Shown in pieces: positions 49,486 through 63,200 of a stretch of DNA of 64,000 nucleotides. Each line of letters begins with the position of its first letter. Position 1 is the first letter of the stretch. Origin of the DNA: Steromphala cineraria (lineage: Eukaryota > Mollusca > Gastropoda > Trochida > Trochidae); the NCBI GenBank assembly GCA_916613615.1, contig OU744724.1:30153452-30217451 (forward strand), in the 5' to 3' direction. The position numbers and the translations under genes were made by a program. The notes under the pieces are model-generated. The model worked only from the letters and a program-made list of their open reading frames with translations, was not told the DNA's origin and ran no database searches.

Positions 49486-52400
49486 GTAGGTCATTGGACA
49501 CTCCTTGCTGGGATATAGCTTGAAACAGTCTTATTTCATACCTGTATATCATCATATCTTTGCTGTATATCATATCAACTCTCATGTGGGGGTTATGATT
49601 TGTAATAGGTTATGTTTTGTTACTAATCAGGAGATTATCTGGTAGGATTATAAGTCGAGGTAAATACTGCCTACCTGGGATATAACTTGACAGTTTGACT
49701 AGGAAAATATGTACACATAACACAATATATGAATATAATGTGTGTGTATCACATGTCAATTAAGTTTTATGTCAAAGGTATTATGTTTACAGTTATATTG
49801 GCATTTCTAAATATAAGGAAAAAGTACATGAGATATCTGTATGAGTAATGGATTGTCATAATGTTGACACTGGTTATGTCTCACAGTTGAGCAGTTTTAT
49901 TCATGTTGAGCATACATTAAAGGAACGTGTCACTCAGTTATATGTGGCACATAGTATTCTGTTATATGGTATATTCTTTAGCTTTCTGAAGTTTATTAAA
50001 TAACATATACCTTAGAAGACATCTCATACACATATATGAAAGAATACATTGTCAGTGTTTCATTAATATCATGTTTCTTATTCAATTGGGATTTAAACAA
50101 TATTCATTCAAATACCAGTAAATTATTGGTTTAACCTTGATAATGTCTATGTAAATACCTCTCCAATACAAATATTTACCAGAGAATAAATTCATAATGT
50201 TTGATGACAAGCACAATATCCTCATGTACTAATACACTGATGGCATACTGATGACTTGTACATTTGAAACGTTACATATCAGAATTGGATAACAAAGGAC
50301 AATTTTCTTTTAAAAGGAAGTCATGAGTAGGAACACCCCTAATCACTTCCTTGTTCATATCAGGCAGGAGACTAAATGTTGGAAGGTTTCAATATTCTGT
50401 TGGATAACATGATTGTGTTTCCGCTTTATTATGAAGGAAAAATGTATTTCTGAGTCTCTGATTATATCAGACATCAGGAAGTGATGACGTCGATGAATTA
50501 TGAGGGGAATTTTGATTGTGATAAAAGAAAAGGCATTAATGAACCATATATCTTATGATAAAGTTTTAATTTAACCATGTTAAATAAATTTTAAGGGAAT
50601 TTCATTTCAAATAATTATAAATTATCATGCAGAAAATAGTATCAAATTCATTTTACCTTGATTTTATCAAAGTTATCAAATATGATAATTAACAAAAAAA
50701 ATATACAAAACAATATTTCATGAATAAATGATATTATATTTATTCAATATTTCATATATAAATATTGTTATATGGATTCATATATGAATATATTCAATCC
50801 TGTATACAAAAATCAGTTGCTTTGAGTCCCACTGTGTACAATAAAAGAAACCAACAGTAAAGCAGATCAACAGATGAGGCCTTGTCATACCATGTTACCT
50901 GACCATTGTGATTATCAAAAACACTCCTAATCTCCATGGTTACCGAGTGTTTCCTCCCTATTATTACACACCTGCGTGCTCCACAGTGACTAATAAAGAA
51001 GCATATTTACCTTCATCAATAATTGACTACCACCTTTAGAAACAACTTTTAGCAGTGCCTCGCTAATTGCTCCTGACATGAGTAACTCTCCTCATGTCAT
51101 AATTAGTATTTTTCTGAAAATAATTATCAAATAAATTATTGAATCAATAATCAGTTTTTACAGAAAATGAAAATACAAAAGCTAGTTTGTTGTGACTTTA
51201 AATTTTATTCAAATAATAGAATACATTAATGTTATAAGCCCTGCTTTGATCAACACAAATCTCACCAGGTGTGTTTACCTGAGGTTTGTTACCTGAGGTT
51301 CTAATGTCAGGGTGCTCTGACCATGAAGCTTCATAATCAACAAGTCAGGATTGAGACAGCATTGTTTAGAAACTGATTTAAATGAGTTTTTGGAGACTCA
51401 TATGCTAATTTTGTCATGATAGCTTCATTAAGAAATAGATTCAAATTTGTACTGGTGAAGATCAAGTATCGAACATAAAAAAAGTCAAAAGTCTCTTGCG
51501 ACATGTTGATCCATTTGGATTAAAAAAATAGACATGACAGTTGCGTTTTCGTCTACCTTGACTCATACCTTTTCATCCTGTCAATTTGTGTGTATAATTT
51601 GTTGAGTATTGAATGAGTGTGAGAGAGTTGAAGCATGAAGGGATGTAAACACTGTCATCTGGATAGTGTAGCTTCTACCAAGGATCTGACTCATTCTAAT
51701 CAGTGGGTGGAGGAAGATCAGTACCATGTCCAGGTGCTTATAGACTCATATGCCAGACTCAGAAATTAATCTCAAAATGATTATTATAGTTCCTGTAGAA
51801 GAGCCACAGAGATTTAGATCACTTGAGATCTTTACTTGCTTGTCTGAGTTACTACAATGTGATGGTGTAGACTTAGGTGTAGACTTGTTCAACAAGATGT
51901 ACATTTTTGGATTTTGCGACCTTGATGTGCAACTATGTTGTCCTATTTGAGATACAAGGTTATACATGTTCAACTTAGTTCACATATTGTTGAACATTGT
52001 TATACATATGATAGACATGGAACTATGTTGTGAAATCGTTATACATAGTTATACGTATCAATATAGACATGTGAATATAAATAAGTCAAACATTTAGATA
52101 TATATATATATATATAATGATGACACTTTACACATACATATATAGTTTTTTATTTATGAAACATGATAAACTATTTAACATTATCTACTATTCATAAAGA
52201 AAATTTTAACAAAATTATTTCATTCTGTTTCATCATTGGTAGGAATGGTAAAGGAATGCATGAATTTCTCACTAACTTATGACAGTATACCATATATATA
52301 TAAGACAGTGGGAGACACAGTCTGAGTAAGAGTGTTTAGGTGGATGTTTATTTGTTCAGATCTCTCTGTATCTACACAGCCATGGAAGGTCAGTGTGGTC

Positions 52401-53847
52401 TTTGCTAGATAGGTAGGTATGTAGGTAGGTACTAGGTAGGGAGGGAAGGAGGACCCTATGTCTAGTGGGTGATTAACCTACTCTCTCATATAAAGATGTA
52501 GATAAAACATACCTGCTCTGTACTAGATTTATTTAGGTTTATTTGGGGATGTTTGGCTTACAGTTGAAAATAATTGAGGATTTTTCATTCAACAAGTTTT
52601 CTTCTCATTTTTCATCTGTGAAATTTTGACATTTTATGTCATTCTGAATGAGAATGTTAGTGAATGGATATCTTTTGATGTACACAAATATTTTTATAAA
52701 ATATAAGTTGGTTTTGACATAAATTCATGAGGCCCAGCTCTTTTTGGTCAATGGTTGAATAAATTTGAACTCTATTTCAACTTAATTTAAGATCAAAAAT
52801 GAAAATATCTTCAAGTATGTTACTCCTGTTATATGCTTAGAGGAAATGGACTACTTAAAACACATTTTGCCGCCCCTCAAGCTTGTTTTTGAGGGGTAAA
52901 GAAAGCGTCTATTGTTCCCCCTTCTTGTAAGTTGGAGCGTGTTATTTATGAAATTCAAACAGGTTCGGTCACTATGGGTACGAACATAGCCAGTGATCCT
53001 ATCTTATCTAGGGTATGGGAAAAATGAACTCGATTCATGACATTGGAATTCTTATTTTGAATTCTTGCACAGACCGTAACGGTGTGCAACATTATCTTGT
53101 ATTGAAATGTGAAGAAAAGGGGAAATCTGTTGAGCCCCAGTACACAAGGTTGCCATGACGATTTGTCTGTTTATCCCCTTGGTTGAAAATGTACACTACT
53201 CAAAGCATGCTCAAAGCATGAGATGCGATATTTTACCCTCATATATGATCCTGTTCTTATCTTTTGGAGAACAGTGTACTTAGTTGAAGGCTTTTAATGA
53301 TCATATTTCATTGCAAAACAAATTGTACAAAGTGTATAGTGATTCATATGCTATCTGTCTGCAAATCATGAATATGTCTTTTGAATTGTTTGAATTACTT
53401 ATCCAGATCTTATGTCAGGGCAAACTTCACCGAAGTATCATGCATCTAATACATCAGCAACAACATATTCCAGACATTCAGGTTATGAAATATTCATGCA
53501 AGGATATTCACAGAATTTCTGCCTTGGATTAAGAGCTCGCTCCAGCCTGATATAGGTTTCAACACTGCCCAGGTGTTTGTCTATACCACTCCCTGGAGGA
53601 GATATTACACATGAATTATGAATACTGTGGTTAGCCATGGTGCTAATGGGTTTGTCAGTAATGTAATATAAGCTTTATTCCATATTGAAGTGAAAGGCAC
53701 GAAAGCTGTAAGGGATCAATATCATTCTTTCCACTGTCATCGTGGTGCAGAGTTTTACATAACTAAATTTGTCGAAAATTCTGAATTTTTCTGAATTCTT
53801 TAAAGATCTCTCATATCAGATTGAACCTGGGACAAATATTTGAAGAA
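49486..53847. other. No gene visible; start of putative intron after the 49378 exon
   Basis: Begins with the GTAGGT donor. More balanced patches lie at 50870-51070, 51600-51760 and 52300-52480. Simple repeats are a TA run at 52098-52117 and GGTA-rich sequence at 52408-52450. Confidence 0.5.
52098..52117. repeat. TA microsatellite
   Basis: About ten TA dinucleotides in an uninterrupted run. Confidence 0.9.
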
Positions 53848-55513
53848 TTAGGCCACACAAAATTAATTACTTGATTTACGGATTTCTGGAGGTCAAAATG
53901 GCTAAAGGCAGGAGGGAAAATAAAAATTAAAAAAAAAAGCTTTTTGGTGTAGTGTCGACAAAGATTTGCCTGAAAACTGATTAACACGAGACCGGCGAAA
54001 ACACCGATATATATCTTAAATTTTTATTAATGTTTTGTTTTTCATTACACAGATTTTGTTTTATTGTATCATGCATGCAGAAGTAAGTACTATCTGTCTA
54101 AAAGGATTTTTTTATCAATAGATATATTTTGTCTAAAAAAAAAAATAATAATGGGACATTTAAAATTATAAGTCTATCATCTAAAATAATATAACTCATT
54201 CTGAAAATCTATCATGCAAAACAAATTGTTTTTATCCTTGCCCTGATCAATCTTAATATTATAGTTTTTTAATCTGATTGCAAAATAAATTTGATTGAAT
54301 ATATAATAAGAAGTATTCTGATAAAATTTATTAAGAAAATCACACTTACAACAAAATCAATAATTCATGAAATAAATAAAGATCGTTTATATTAATCAAT
54401 CTCGAGATAGACTCATTTCTAATTCTATAAATAAAACCTTGTTTGTGACTATTTCTGCAACAATCAGATAAAAATGTTTACCTTATACCACTTGAAAAAT
54501 AACTAGTCTGTTGACGACTTGCGAACGCCGATTATCAACATTGCTAGCAATTTTCATGCACTTAAATTTTTGACGAATTTGTAAATAATCTTATTAAAAC
54601 TGTATCATATAATCGTAGAATTATCCGTAGTTGTGAACTTGCTGTCAAAATGCGTAAGTTTAAATCGTTTTTCAAAAGGATGCAAGAAAACAAAACCATG
54701 AAGTGCCAAAGTCAAATGGCCATGTTCAGAATAACATGCGGTCGTAACATTTTCATGACAACACATTACCGATAAGATATTAAATGTCTAAATAAAACAA
54801 GTTTTTGGATGAAATTTTCTGATGATTTATTTTACAACAAAGATGCAATGAATTCATTTTTCTAATATACATATTACTTGAAGAAAAAACGATCAAAAAT
54901 GTTATACTTAGCTCGAAATAATATTTATAATGTCTATATGTCGTCAAGAAAATACGACTGTAATTTCAAACGGTGTTTCCTTTCGTAACTGCTGTCAGAT
55001 AAAGTTGACAAATTCATTGCATATTCTTTGATCTTTTGCGATATAATTGATATTTTGAATTATGGTAGCCTTTCTTTGGTTCTATTTAAGTCCATCGTAT
55101 TTGAATATTTATATTTCGTTACGCATATAATTTTATTTAATCAAAATTTACCTTCGTAATTTGGAATGAAAACAAACGAGTAACTAATTTCAGAAACACC
55201 GGTTTGGGGAAAACAACGTGCTTTCGAGATTGTATCTTTGACGACGATGTGTTTAAACTTTGATAAATTATGAAGAAGGGCAGGAAATTTGTAACATTAA
55301 ACAATGATAATGGGTGACACACTTTCTCGAGCGAGTACTTTTGGCAGTCTCCCTTTTACTGTTCGTATTTTCGTAATATTTTAGATTTTTTTCCAGCGGC
55401 AATGCAACATTTTTTATTGAGCGGGGTTCAAATAAACATTTTTTATTTTAGGAATTTGCCAAAATCGTAGTCGGCGGATCCGTAAATCAACTAATTAATT
55501 TGGTCTCGCCTTA
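53848..55513 (+). mobile_element. Element D, ~1.67 kb, with TTAGGCCACAC-type inverted ends
   Basis: The left end reads TTAGGCCACACAAAATTAAT and continues to TTGATTTACGGAT. The complement of the right end reads TAAGGCGAGACCAAATTAAT and continues the same way, about 31 of 37 matching. The right part of the interior (about 54738-55275) follows element B in order: GGTCGTAA, TATTAAATGT-TAAATA, TGTCGTCA, then GTGCTTTC, TTGTATCTTTGAC and TTTGATAAA. Its ends are unrelated to those of B. No protein family was recognised. The exact border and target duplication are uncertain. Confidence 0.6.
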
Positions 55514-55581
55514 TGAGGGAAAATTGGTATATGACAATTTTTCACTTATCAATGCTGTTAATATTTAGTTTCTAACTACAA

Positions 55582-55759
55582 TACAGTAGGACTAGGATAT
55601 AACGAACTCCAAGGGACCAAAGAATTTAATTCGCTATATCCGGTGTTCGCTATACGCATATAATTTAAATGATATTATATAGGGACGGGACTTGAAAATT
55701 TGTTCGCTATATCCAATTGTTCGCTATATCCGAGTTCGCTATACCCGTGTTCAACTGTA
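55582..55759. mobile_element. TA-flanked element E with TTCGCTATATCC modules
   Basis: TACAGTAGGACTAGGATATA with CGAACTC at the left is answered by the complement of GAGTTCGCTATACCC and TTCAACTGTA at the right. The module TTCGCTATA(T/C) occurs about five times in the 178 bp. It has the same build as elements A to C (TA borders, repeated modules near the ends) but different sequence. Confidence 0.65.
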
Positions 55760-58136
55760 TATAGAATTGTCGTAAAATGTATATGATTTCATCACAAATA
55801 TTTTCACTTTTGTATGACTGACATTTGTTACCACACCAGTATACATTACAGACAGTTAGTCTTGTACAGTAATTTGTAAGACCACCTGGTGTCCTTTAAA
55901 GATAATTTGGAACCATCTTGAAGAAAGGGTGGTTCAAAAGTTGTTGTTAACTGTTCTCATAACCTGACCAAATAAAAACCTAATTTCTTCTATGCTTTAA
56001 AGTTCAAAGTAGTTATAATATGTGCTTTCATCATAGCTTATCAACACATCTAAGTCATGATTTGTAGTTTATCAGAAATCATCAGATTTTGTCAATCAAT
56101 GATACAAAGACGTCCCATCATTACCATGGCCATATCTACCCTGTAATGAGCCATTGCGTGCAGTGTGTGGAGTTCTAATGACAACCACTTCCTGTGAGGA
56201 AATCATCTCTCTTTGAAGAGAAACTAGATAATGTCAATATATCTGTGACTAAACCGATAGTCGGCAATTGTCAGAGTACTCAGGACACTGAGTTCTCTTT
56301 TGATTATAAGCACTTATGTCTACTTTTTGTTTAGTTAAGGTTAAATAATTTTCAAATGCAATTATAGGGAAAATTGTCCATTCTTAAATAGGTATTTTGG
56401 GTCAAGATCAATACTTGGTTTATATATGTTAAGCGCTCAACAAATCTTTGGGTTTTTGTTGTTATCTTTCTATCAAACTTTTCACATTGATAATCTCCTC
56501 TATGCATTATATATGAACTAGTATGACATTACATAAACAAGTTTACATTTAAATGTTTAACTATTTATTAGCAGCACATAAATGTTAGTTTTTCTTTGAT
56601 TTATCCAAAATGGATAGAATCTCTGTTAACAGAAAATGTATACACATTTTCAAAAAGTTAAATGAAAAAGAAAATATTCTCATTTGATAATGGCCGTCTT
56701 GACAAAAGTGAACAAAGAGTGAGCTAAATTATAGCTCTACTTTATTTACAGAGAGTATTTCAGGACAAGCCCAACACTCACTCTCCTCAAGACTGAGTTT
56801 GCTATTTATGAACTGTCAACACGGATATTGTACAATAGGAAATAGTTAGCATACCTGGGCTTCACAGATATCCTGCTTAGAGAAGCCAGGTAATATCTCG
56901 TCAGAATGTCACTGTTTGCTAAATGTAGAAAGTGAAATTGATCAACCAAAATAATTAATTTACAGCATTGGCTATGTTTGAAATATCGTTTTTATCTTAA
57001 GAATAATTAGAATAATATAATAATGAGTTCAGGCAATTAATTCATCATTTGATGAAATATTTAGTTAAATTTTAACAAGAAAGATAGCTTTCATGTCCAT
57101 GAAATATAACTGTTTTTATTTCATATCTATTTGGCATATGGTGTAACTTTATCATGTTCAAAACCTGTAACCATGATAATTCAGTAAGTCAAAATCACCT
57201 TTACATACAGTACCTATCTATATTTGATATATCATTTTAGCAATTTAGTTATCTGAATAGCAAATGGAAAACTAATTCCCCTTTATTAGAAACACAGTGC
57301 TCCGAGATTTACATGAAATTTTACTCAATGTAAGTTGATAAGGGTTATTGGGGTGCTGAATGCCCCTTGTAAGACATGGATTTACAGTGTACTAGAAATT
57401 GACGCAATAACAATTTTGAATAGATTTATCGAGGGTACCTGTCATGGTGATTGACCTGTAAATCATGTTAGGCATTTATTTCTTGTATCACAGCTTGTAA
57501 AATATGTTCTAGTCTTGTTTATAACTATGACAGGATTGCCAGTCAATATGACAAACTAAAGGGCAATATCTTGTCAATTGTCAAGAGATGATTACAAAAT
57601 TAAATGTTGCCCTGAAATGACATAAAAAACTAAAGGAAAGCTACTTATAAATTGTCAAAAGTTGATTAAAAAATTAGATGTTAACTATTTTAATAAAACA
57701 AAGATGGAACAAAGTGTTCTTTGCTTTATATAATTTTACCTGAAACAAAGTTTATGATTGACACATTAATCAAAATAGATGATTATATTGTGTTTTGATT
57801 AATGTTGAGTTAATAGTTAATTCACACCTGATGATTATGTCATAATGAAAGAAGAAAGAAGTCCATGTTTTTGTAGTAAACAAATCAGCTTTGCGTACGC
57901 ATATCAACGTGCAATTCACCATTGCTAATAAATCAATTTGTTACATTTATTAAAAATTTGATAATTACACACAACTTCCATTACCAAAGTGCAACACTGT
58001 GATGCAAGTACAAGGAGTTCCCACGGTTCTGCAACGGATGTTTGCTTATGTTACCGGGCAGAATTTTCTAGTTTTCTATACATATCCAGGGAATCAATAA
58101 GTTCATTTCCATTTGGTAAGGCAATGAAGCATGGCA
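55760..58136. other. No gene visible
   Basis: AT-rich, with balanced patches at 56100-56300. No repeat was defined. Confidence 0.5.
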
Positions 58137-58492
58137 ACAGATGCTTGTGTCTTGATCTGTCCGAGTGGAAGCAAAGAGTAATCACCATCTATCGGCTCCC
58201 ATCGATCTTGTAGGCTCGTAGGATGCACATTACGACACTGAGGTGAACGTGTAAATAAGTAATGGCTCTGATATGGATTTTAATCAAAAAATATCTTTTA
58301 CAATTTCACAATGATGCTAAGCTTTTCCTCCCTACATGGGTACAGATGCTTGTGTCTTGATCTGTCCGAGTGGAAGCAAAGAGTAATCACCCTCTATCGG
58401 CTCCCATCGATCTTGTAGGCTCGTAGGATGCACATTACGACACTGAGGTGAACGTGTAAATAAGTAATGGCTCTGATATGGATTTCAATCAA
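58137..58492. repeat. Recent direct duplication, two 151-bp copies 205 bp apart
   Basis: 58137-58287 and 58342-58492 differ at only two positions that I can see (CACCATC versus CACCCTC, and GATTTTAATC versus GATTTCAATC). They are separated by a 54-base spacer. The unit is more balanced in composition than its surroundings (CTGTCCGAGTGG, CTATCGGCTCCC, GTAGGCTCGTAGGATG) and has no recognised coding or RNA signature. Confidence 0.95.
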
Positions 58493-60170
58493 TTCTTGAA
58501 GAATTGTCTTTTAATATTATATCCTTGCTTTAAGAACACTTCCTTCTTGATTATACAAAATAATGTCTTGATGAAGTGAATTCAAGACATATTGTACACA
58601 TAGACAATGATATGGTAAAACTTTCCCCTTACATGCACAAAATTTGGAACTGAAATGCTAAGGTTGTGTTTGTGGAAGGATTAGGTTCCAACAATATGCT
58701 GTTATCCATAATTGATAGAATGATGAGAACACTAGACATATTTCCCTTTGATCCATTCCATCTATTTATGAGTTATAAAATGTTCAGCTACTCAAAATAA
58801 GTTATCATCTTAGAATTTTTTTTTTTAATTTTTGAAGTCCAATTAGAGAGGCAAATTGCCAATTCAATTGTCAAAGAAAATGCTAACAGAAAATGTTTTC
58901 ATACATAAGGTGCTAAATTTCATCTTGTAAGTGAAAAAATAATCTTCTGTGACACGCATTGTTGTAGAAATAGAAAATCTTGAAATGAAGTTTTCCTAAG
59001 ACCATAACCTTTTTGCTTGTGTCTAAACAAACTAATATCTAATGTCAGACGCGGTTAGCATCTCACTCATGGAGGATCCAATCCATAAATACTCGTCTTC
59101 GCCAGGAATGTAAGTCATCATCAAATATGAATGGGAAGTATTTTCACAAGCCTGACAGGAACTCGCTGGTCGAAAAGTTTTCAATATGATACGGACGTCG
59201 AGTCTATTATCCGGCAAGTCAAGGACTGAAAACTTTCAATAGAGCGCCCGCTTTCATCAGTTTAAGTCACTCCATCAGTCGAAGCAAGAAATTTACAATT
59301 TTATAGACACGCTAAACATGACACATTCAGAAGATAATGTTTGTAATGCTACTTATTACACATTCTGTTCTAGTTGAGTTATTTTGGGAGTGAATATAAG
59401 CCTATACGAAGTATGTTGAACATTCATTTATCAGTCAACTGTGAAGGTTTATGTGGAGATCATCATCCATTTGTTAAAAACATCCTATACAAATATGATA
59501 TGAATTTTTTATATGCGGTTGTTCAGAATGAAAGATTATTTTGTAGAATATGTGGAAAATTGTAAAAATTGTAATTGGATGTACTGACAGTGTGGCTTTT
59601 TACACAGCCATTCCTTATTACTTATCATACCTAACAAGAAATTTTTTATCATTTTGAGTTTGTGAAAACATTATTGTGATTTATCCTAAACATAGTGATT
59701 TTTGCAATAAAGAAGTTGTCATACAGAAAATCTTGCTGTTCTCACGCAGTATAAGATAACCTAATTGAATCCAATATAATGAAGACAATATTGAATATAA
59801 AAATTAAAATTTCATTGTTAGACTTACTTAAGGTTATATTCAATATTACAGACAACTAGTGATAAGTAACTGTATAGCAAGCACTTGAATTACCTGGAGC
59901 AAGCAGAGAAGGCGAAAAAAAATTGTGATGCTATGATGTCTTGCATTTAAAATTTAGTAGCTGGACTTGCTAAAGGTGACATGATAATAAATGTGGCTAA
60001 TGATTGTCATCTCCATGGCTAGCACTCACATAGCCTAGAGCAAACCGAGAACAAGGTAAAGTAAAAACAGTAAGGGACAGGATATACTGTGGTATGTGTG
60101 GTTATGTAACCTGCAAGATCACTGACCTTGTACACTGCTAGTGTTACACTACTGTGATGTAAGCGACATA
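58493..60170. other. No gene visible apart from one dispersed repeat copy
   Basis: AT-rich; a mixed block at 59040-59280 shows no supported feature. Confidence 0.5.
59690..59755 (+). repeat. Dispersed ATAAAGAAGTTG repeat, copy 4
   Basis: Reads TTTTTGCAATAAAGAAGTTG, CATACAGAAAATC and TTGCTGTTC on the plus strand. The upstream part lacks a clear hammerhead-like stem. Confidence 0.4.
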
Positions 60171-60185
60171 CCTGAAGATTAATTA

Positions 60186-60255
60186 CAGGTAGGACAGGTA
60201 AGGTGGGCAGGTGCCTGCTGCCTATGATAACCTAGGGCAGGTGCTTGTTCAGGTA
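60186..60255. promoter_or_regulatory. Dense CAGGT (E-box type) cluster
   Basis: CAGGT starts at 60186, 60195, 60208, 60238 and 60250, with a sixth at 60277. The forms are CAGGTA and CAGGTG, known targets of ZEB/Snail zinc fingers and some bHLH factors. All are in one orientation. Several also resemble splice donors (CAG|GTAAGG, CAG|GTAGG), so a non-coding exon end is a competing reading. Confidence 0.4.
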
Positions 60256-60259
60256 GGAA

Positions 60260-63200
60260 GTGATGTAAACTATCCCCAGGTCAAAAAGTCAGACCTTTCT
60301 AATGAACCTATATGACTTGCCCATGTAAAAATAACAGCAATGACAGTCTATTTGATACATCATCGTAGAAATGTTTACAAAAGCTTCGTCTCAAGGGTTT
60401 ACTGATAAAAAACACTTAGTGTTCGAGAAATAAATCACACATAATTGGAATAAGCCACTTCTAGAAATGACTTAAATGGTCAAAAATCGGAAAAGATGGG
60501 TTTTAAGCATGGATTTAAAAATGTTGACATGATGTTACATTGTTGGCCAAAGAAGGAACTTTGGTAACAAGGCAGGCTTCATGGTATTAATATACTATCT
60601 CTATTGATAAAGTGTCATTTTTATAGTTTGCAAACTGCCGAATATGAAAACAATGGGAATACTGGCCCTATAAGTTGTCATCTTTTAACAACTCAAGATG
60701 ACATTCAAGCCAGTAAAAACACCTATGGTGGTCTGACCTTTACAATGCAGGACCTTTTTAACCATAGACGTCTACATCTACCTATGTACAGCTTGAGTGG
60801 ATACTCTCCTGGGAAGTGATGCAACACTGTCCTGGTCATGTGGTGAACCTCCAGAGATCTAACCTGTCTCGCACAGCAACACCAACAAGTTGTAGTCTCA
60901 CGCACAGAGTTGTAGTCTTAAGCTGTGTCGCAGTCACACAAACTATGAACTCAAACTTGGCTGCTCCTCTCAACAATCTTGATTTTTCATGTTCGTTAAA
61001 AGTTCACTTTTCTATTGCTGTTGTTTTCAGTATGGCTTTTTTAATGAGCAGTTTATTTCAAACAATTATTTTTCACTAATAGACTGTAATCTAGTAAAGA
61101 AATTATGCAGCAAATGCTGTGTACAATTGTTTGATGGATGTCCTTGTGTCATTAGAATGTTAGCTCTATCTGTAATGACAAAATCTTAATAAATATGTCT
61201 TCACTTTTTAGGAGGTAATCAAGAAAATCAAAATGTCATTCAAACGTTAGAACTTATGGAATACGTTATGATGAAATCCTTATATCTGTCATCCTCCATA
61301 ACAGAAGGAAATAATGAAATGTTACTTTATGGATGAAATGTGGAAGTTATGACAAGACCTCAATAAATCTGGTACTATGAGTTGCACAAGGACAGCTGAT
61401 CAGCCAGTACTCCGTCACCCTGTCACCTCACATACCTTACTGCACCATCAGTCACACTGACGACCTTGCCCACCTCGTCAGCTAACTCACCTGGGACAGG
61501 TAACAAGCACCTGTTGTAGGCCAGGTGTAAATTATTAACTTTCCTTATTAGGTGCAGGCCTTTGTTAAATTTTGATTTATTTTGAATCGATGTGATTGGA
61601 TTTTTTATTTATATTTGTAAACAAGCAGAAAATAAGTTATTTTTAACATCGATGTGATTGGATTTTTAAAAAGATATTAACGGTTTTTAAGTTTATTATT
61701 CATATATAATTTGTAATGATACAAATCTATTTTGGAAACAAGCAGAAAAAAGTTAATTTCATTTTATTTATTTTGAATTAAAAACATTTTTGTTCATGTG
61801 ATTTATTTGTTGAATTTGACATGATAGGAAAAAGGTGTTTATTGTGAGCTTAAACATGACCTCTCATCTCTAGAGTTTGGCAAACAAGACAATATACACA
61901 AGATCTCAAAGAATAGACCTTACTTTATTCTCACCTGTTTGTTGTGGCTCAGGTGACCACATTAGTCTTACCTGTGCTAACGACCAAACACACCTTTGAT
62001 ATCTACCTGGCCAGGCTGTCGGCTGTCAGCCCCTCCTTTTTCTCACATTACAGACTTACAACGTACACTCTCTACATAACACTCTTTGTATAGGGAACCT
62101 GTAACTGCTGTTATAGAAGCTAGTCTCAGTTAAGTGCTGGAGTATGTGGTAGTGACGGTTCCTACCCTAATATCAGATCTTGAGCATTGCTCAGAAGAAG
62201 AAGATATTTGAATTATAAGGCACAATGGCACAATGCTTGGAATACTTATTAATTCCTCAGATATTGTCGAACCATATAATCCTAAATGTTGTGGATGTTT
62301 TCGATATTGCAGTTGTTCCAGACGACTGTGCTTTTTTCCACTTTTGAAATATCCTTTGAAGGATATAGTTATGTCGTCATGAAATTATTTCCTACAGATG
62401 AAGATTGACATAATGCTATAATGGTCTGAAATGAATTTCAAATATACTTACAAATAATAATATCATGTTCATTATCAACTCGTATGTCTTTTGGGAATGA
62501 TTTCCAAGGATGTATTAAACAGTCTTCAAAATAGATTACCCGGCAAGTAAGTATCTTGTAAGTAGAATGCTGGTGACTAGGAGTACAAATACAGTCATTC
62601 AATGGGCCAAATATTATAGCAATCTAATATCAACTTGCTTCATCTAACACCTCCATCATATATGTGTAGGATGTCTGTAGGATATGTATACATTTTCTTA
62701 AAGAAACATGGATCGAAACCAGCTTGGACTAACAAATATTATGTTTGTGTTCTGGGGTGGTATATCAACATCAAATCTACCTCTTTCACTAGAGAGCATA
62801 AGGTTCATCGGGTGACGGTATTGTTACAATCACATTGCATTCTGGGTGGGTGAGTCATGTGACCTTGTAACCTCCATTCCCAAAACATGCGTAAGATATG
62901 CAGCGTCTTAACTTGCTTTGACATACGTGTGTATGTGTCTATAGAAAGTGGAATATATTAATTTTCTCTGGAAGTGTCTCTGACATATTACAGTTGGGTT
63001 ATAGGTTTTCTCTGTCAAAGATTTGTGTATCAGTTTGTTAAATTAATAAAATCTTAAGGAAATATCCAATGAAACATTTCATGGAGTCGTAGGATACAGA
63101 AATAAATTTTGCAAAACAATAAACATTATCAACTGATCACATTAAATATGACATGAGTTTAATGATCATTAATTAGTTTTAACAGGGTTTGTATGAGTTT

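Noticed and set aside
52372..52392. Possible first exon CCATGGAAG followed by GTCAGT
   Set aside because: Only two codons and a phase that does not match the other candidates.
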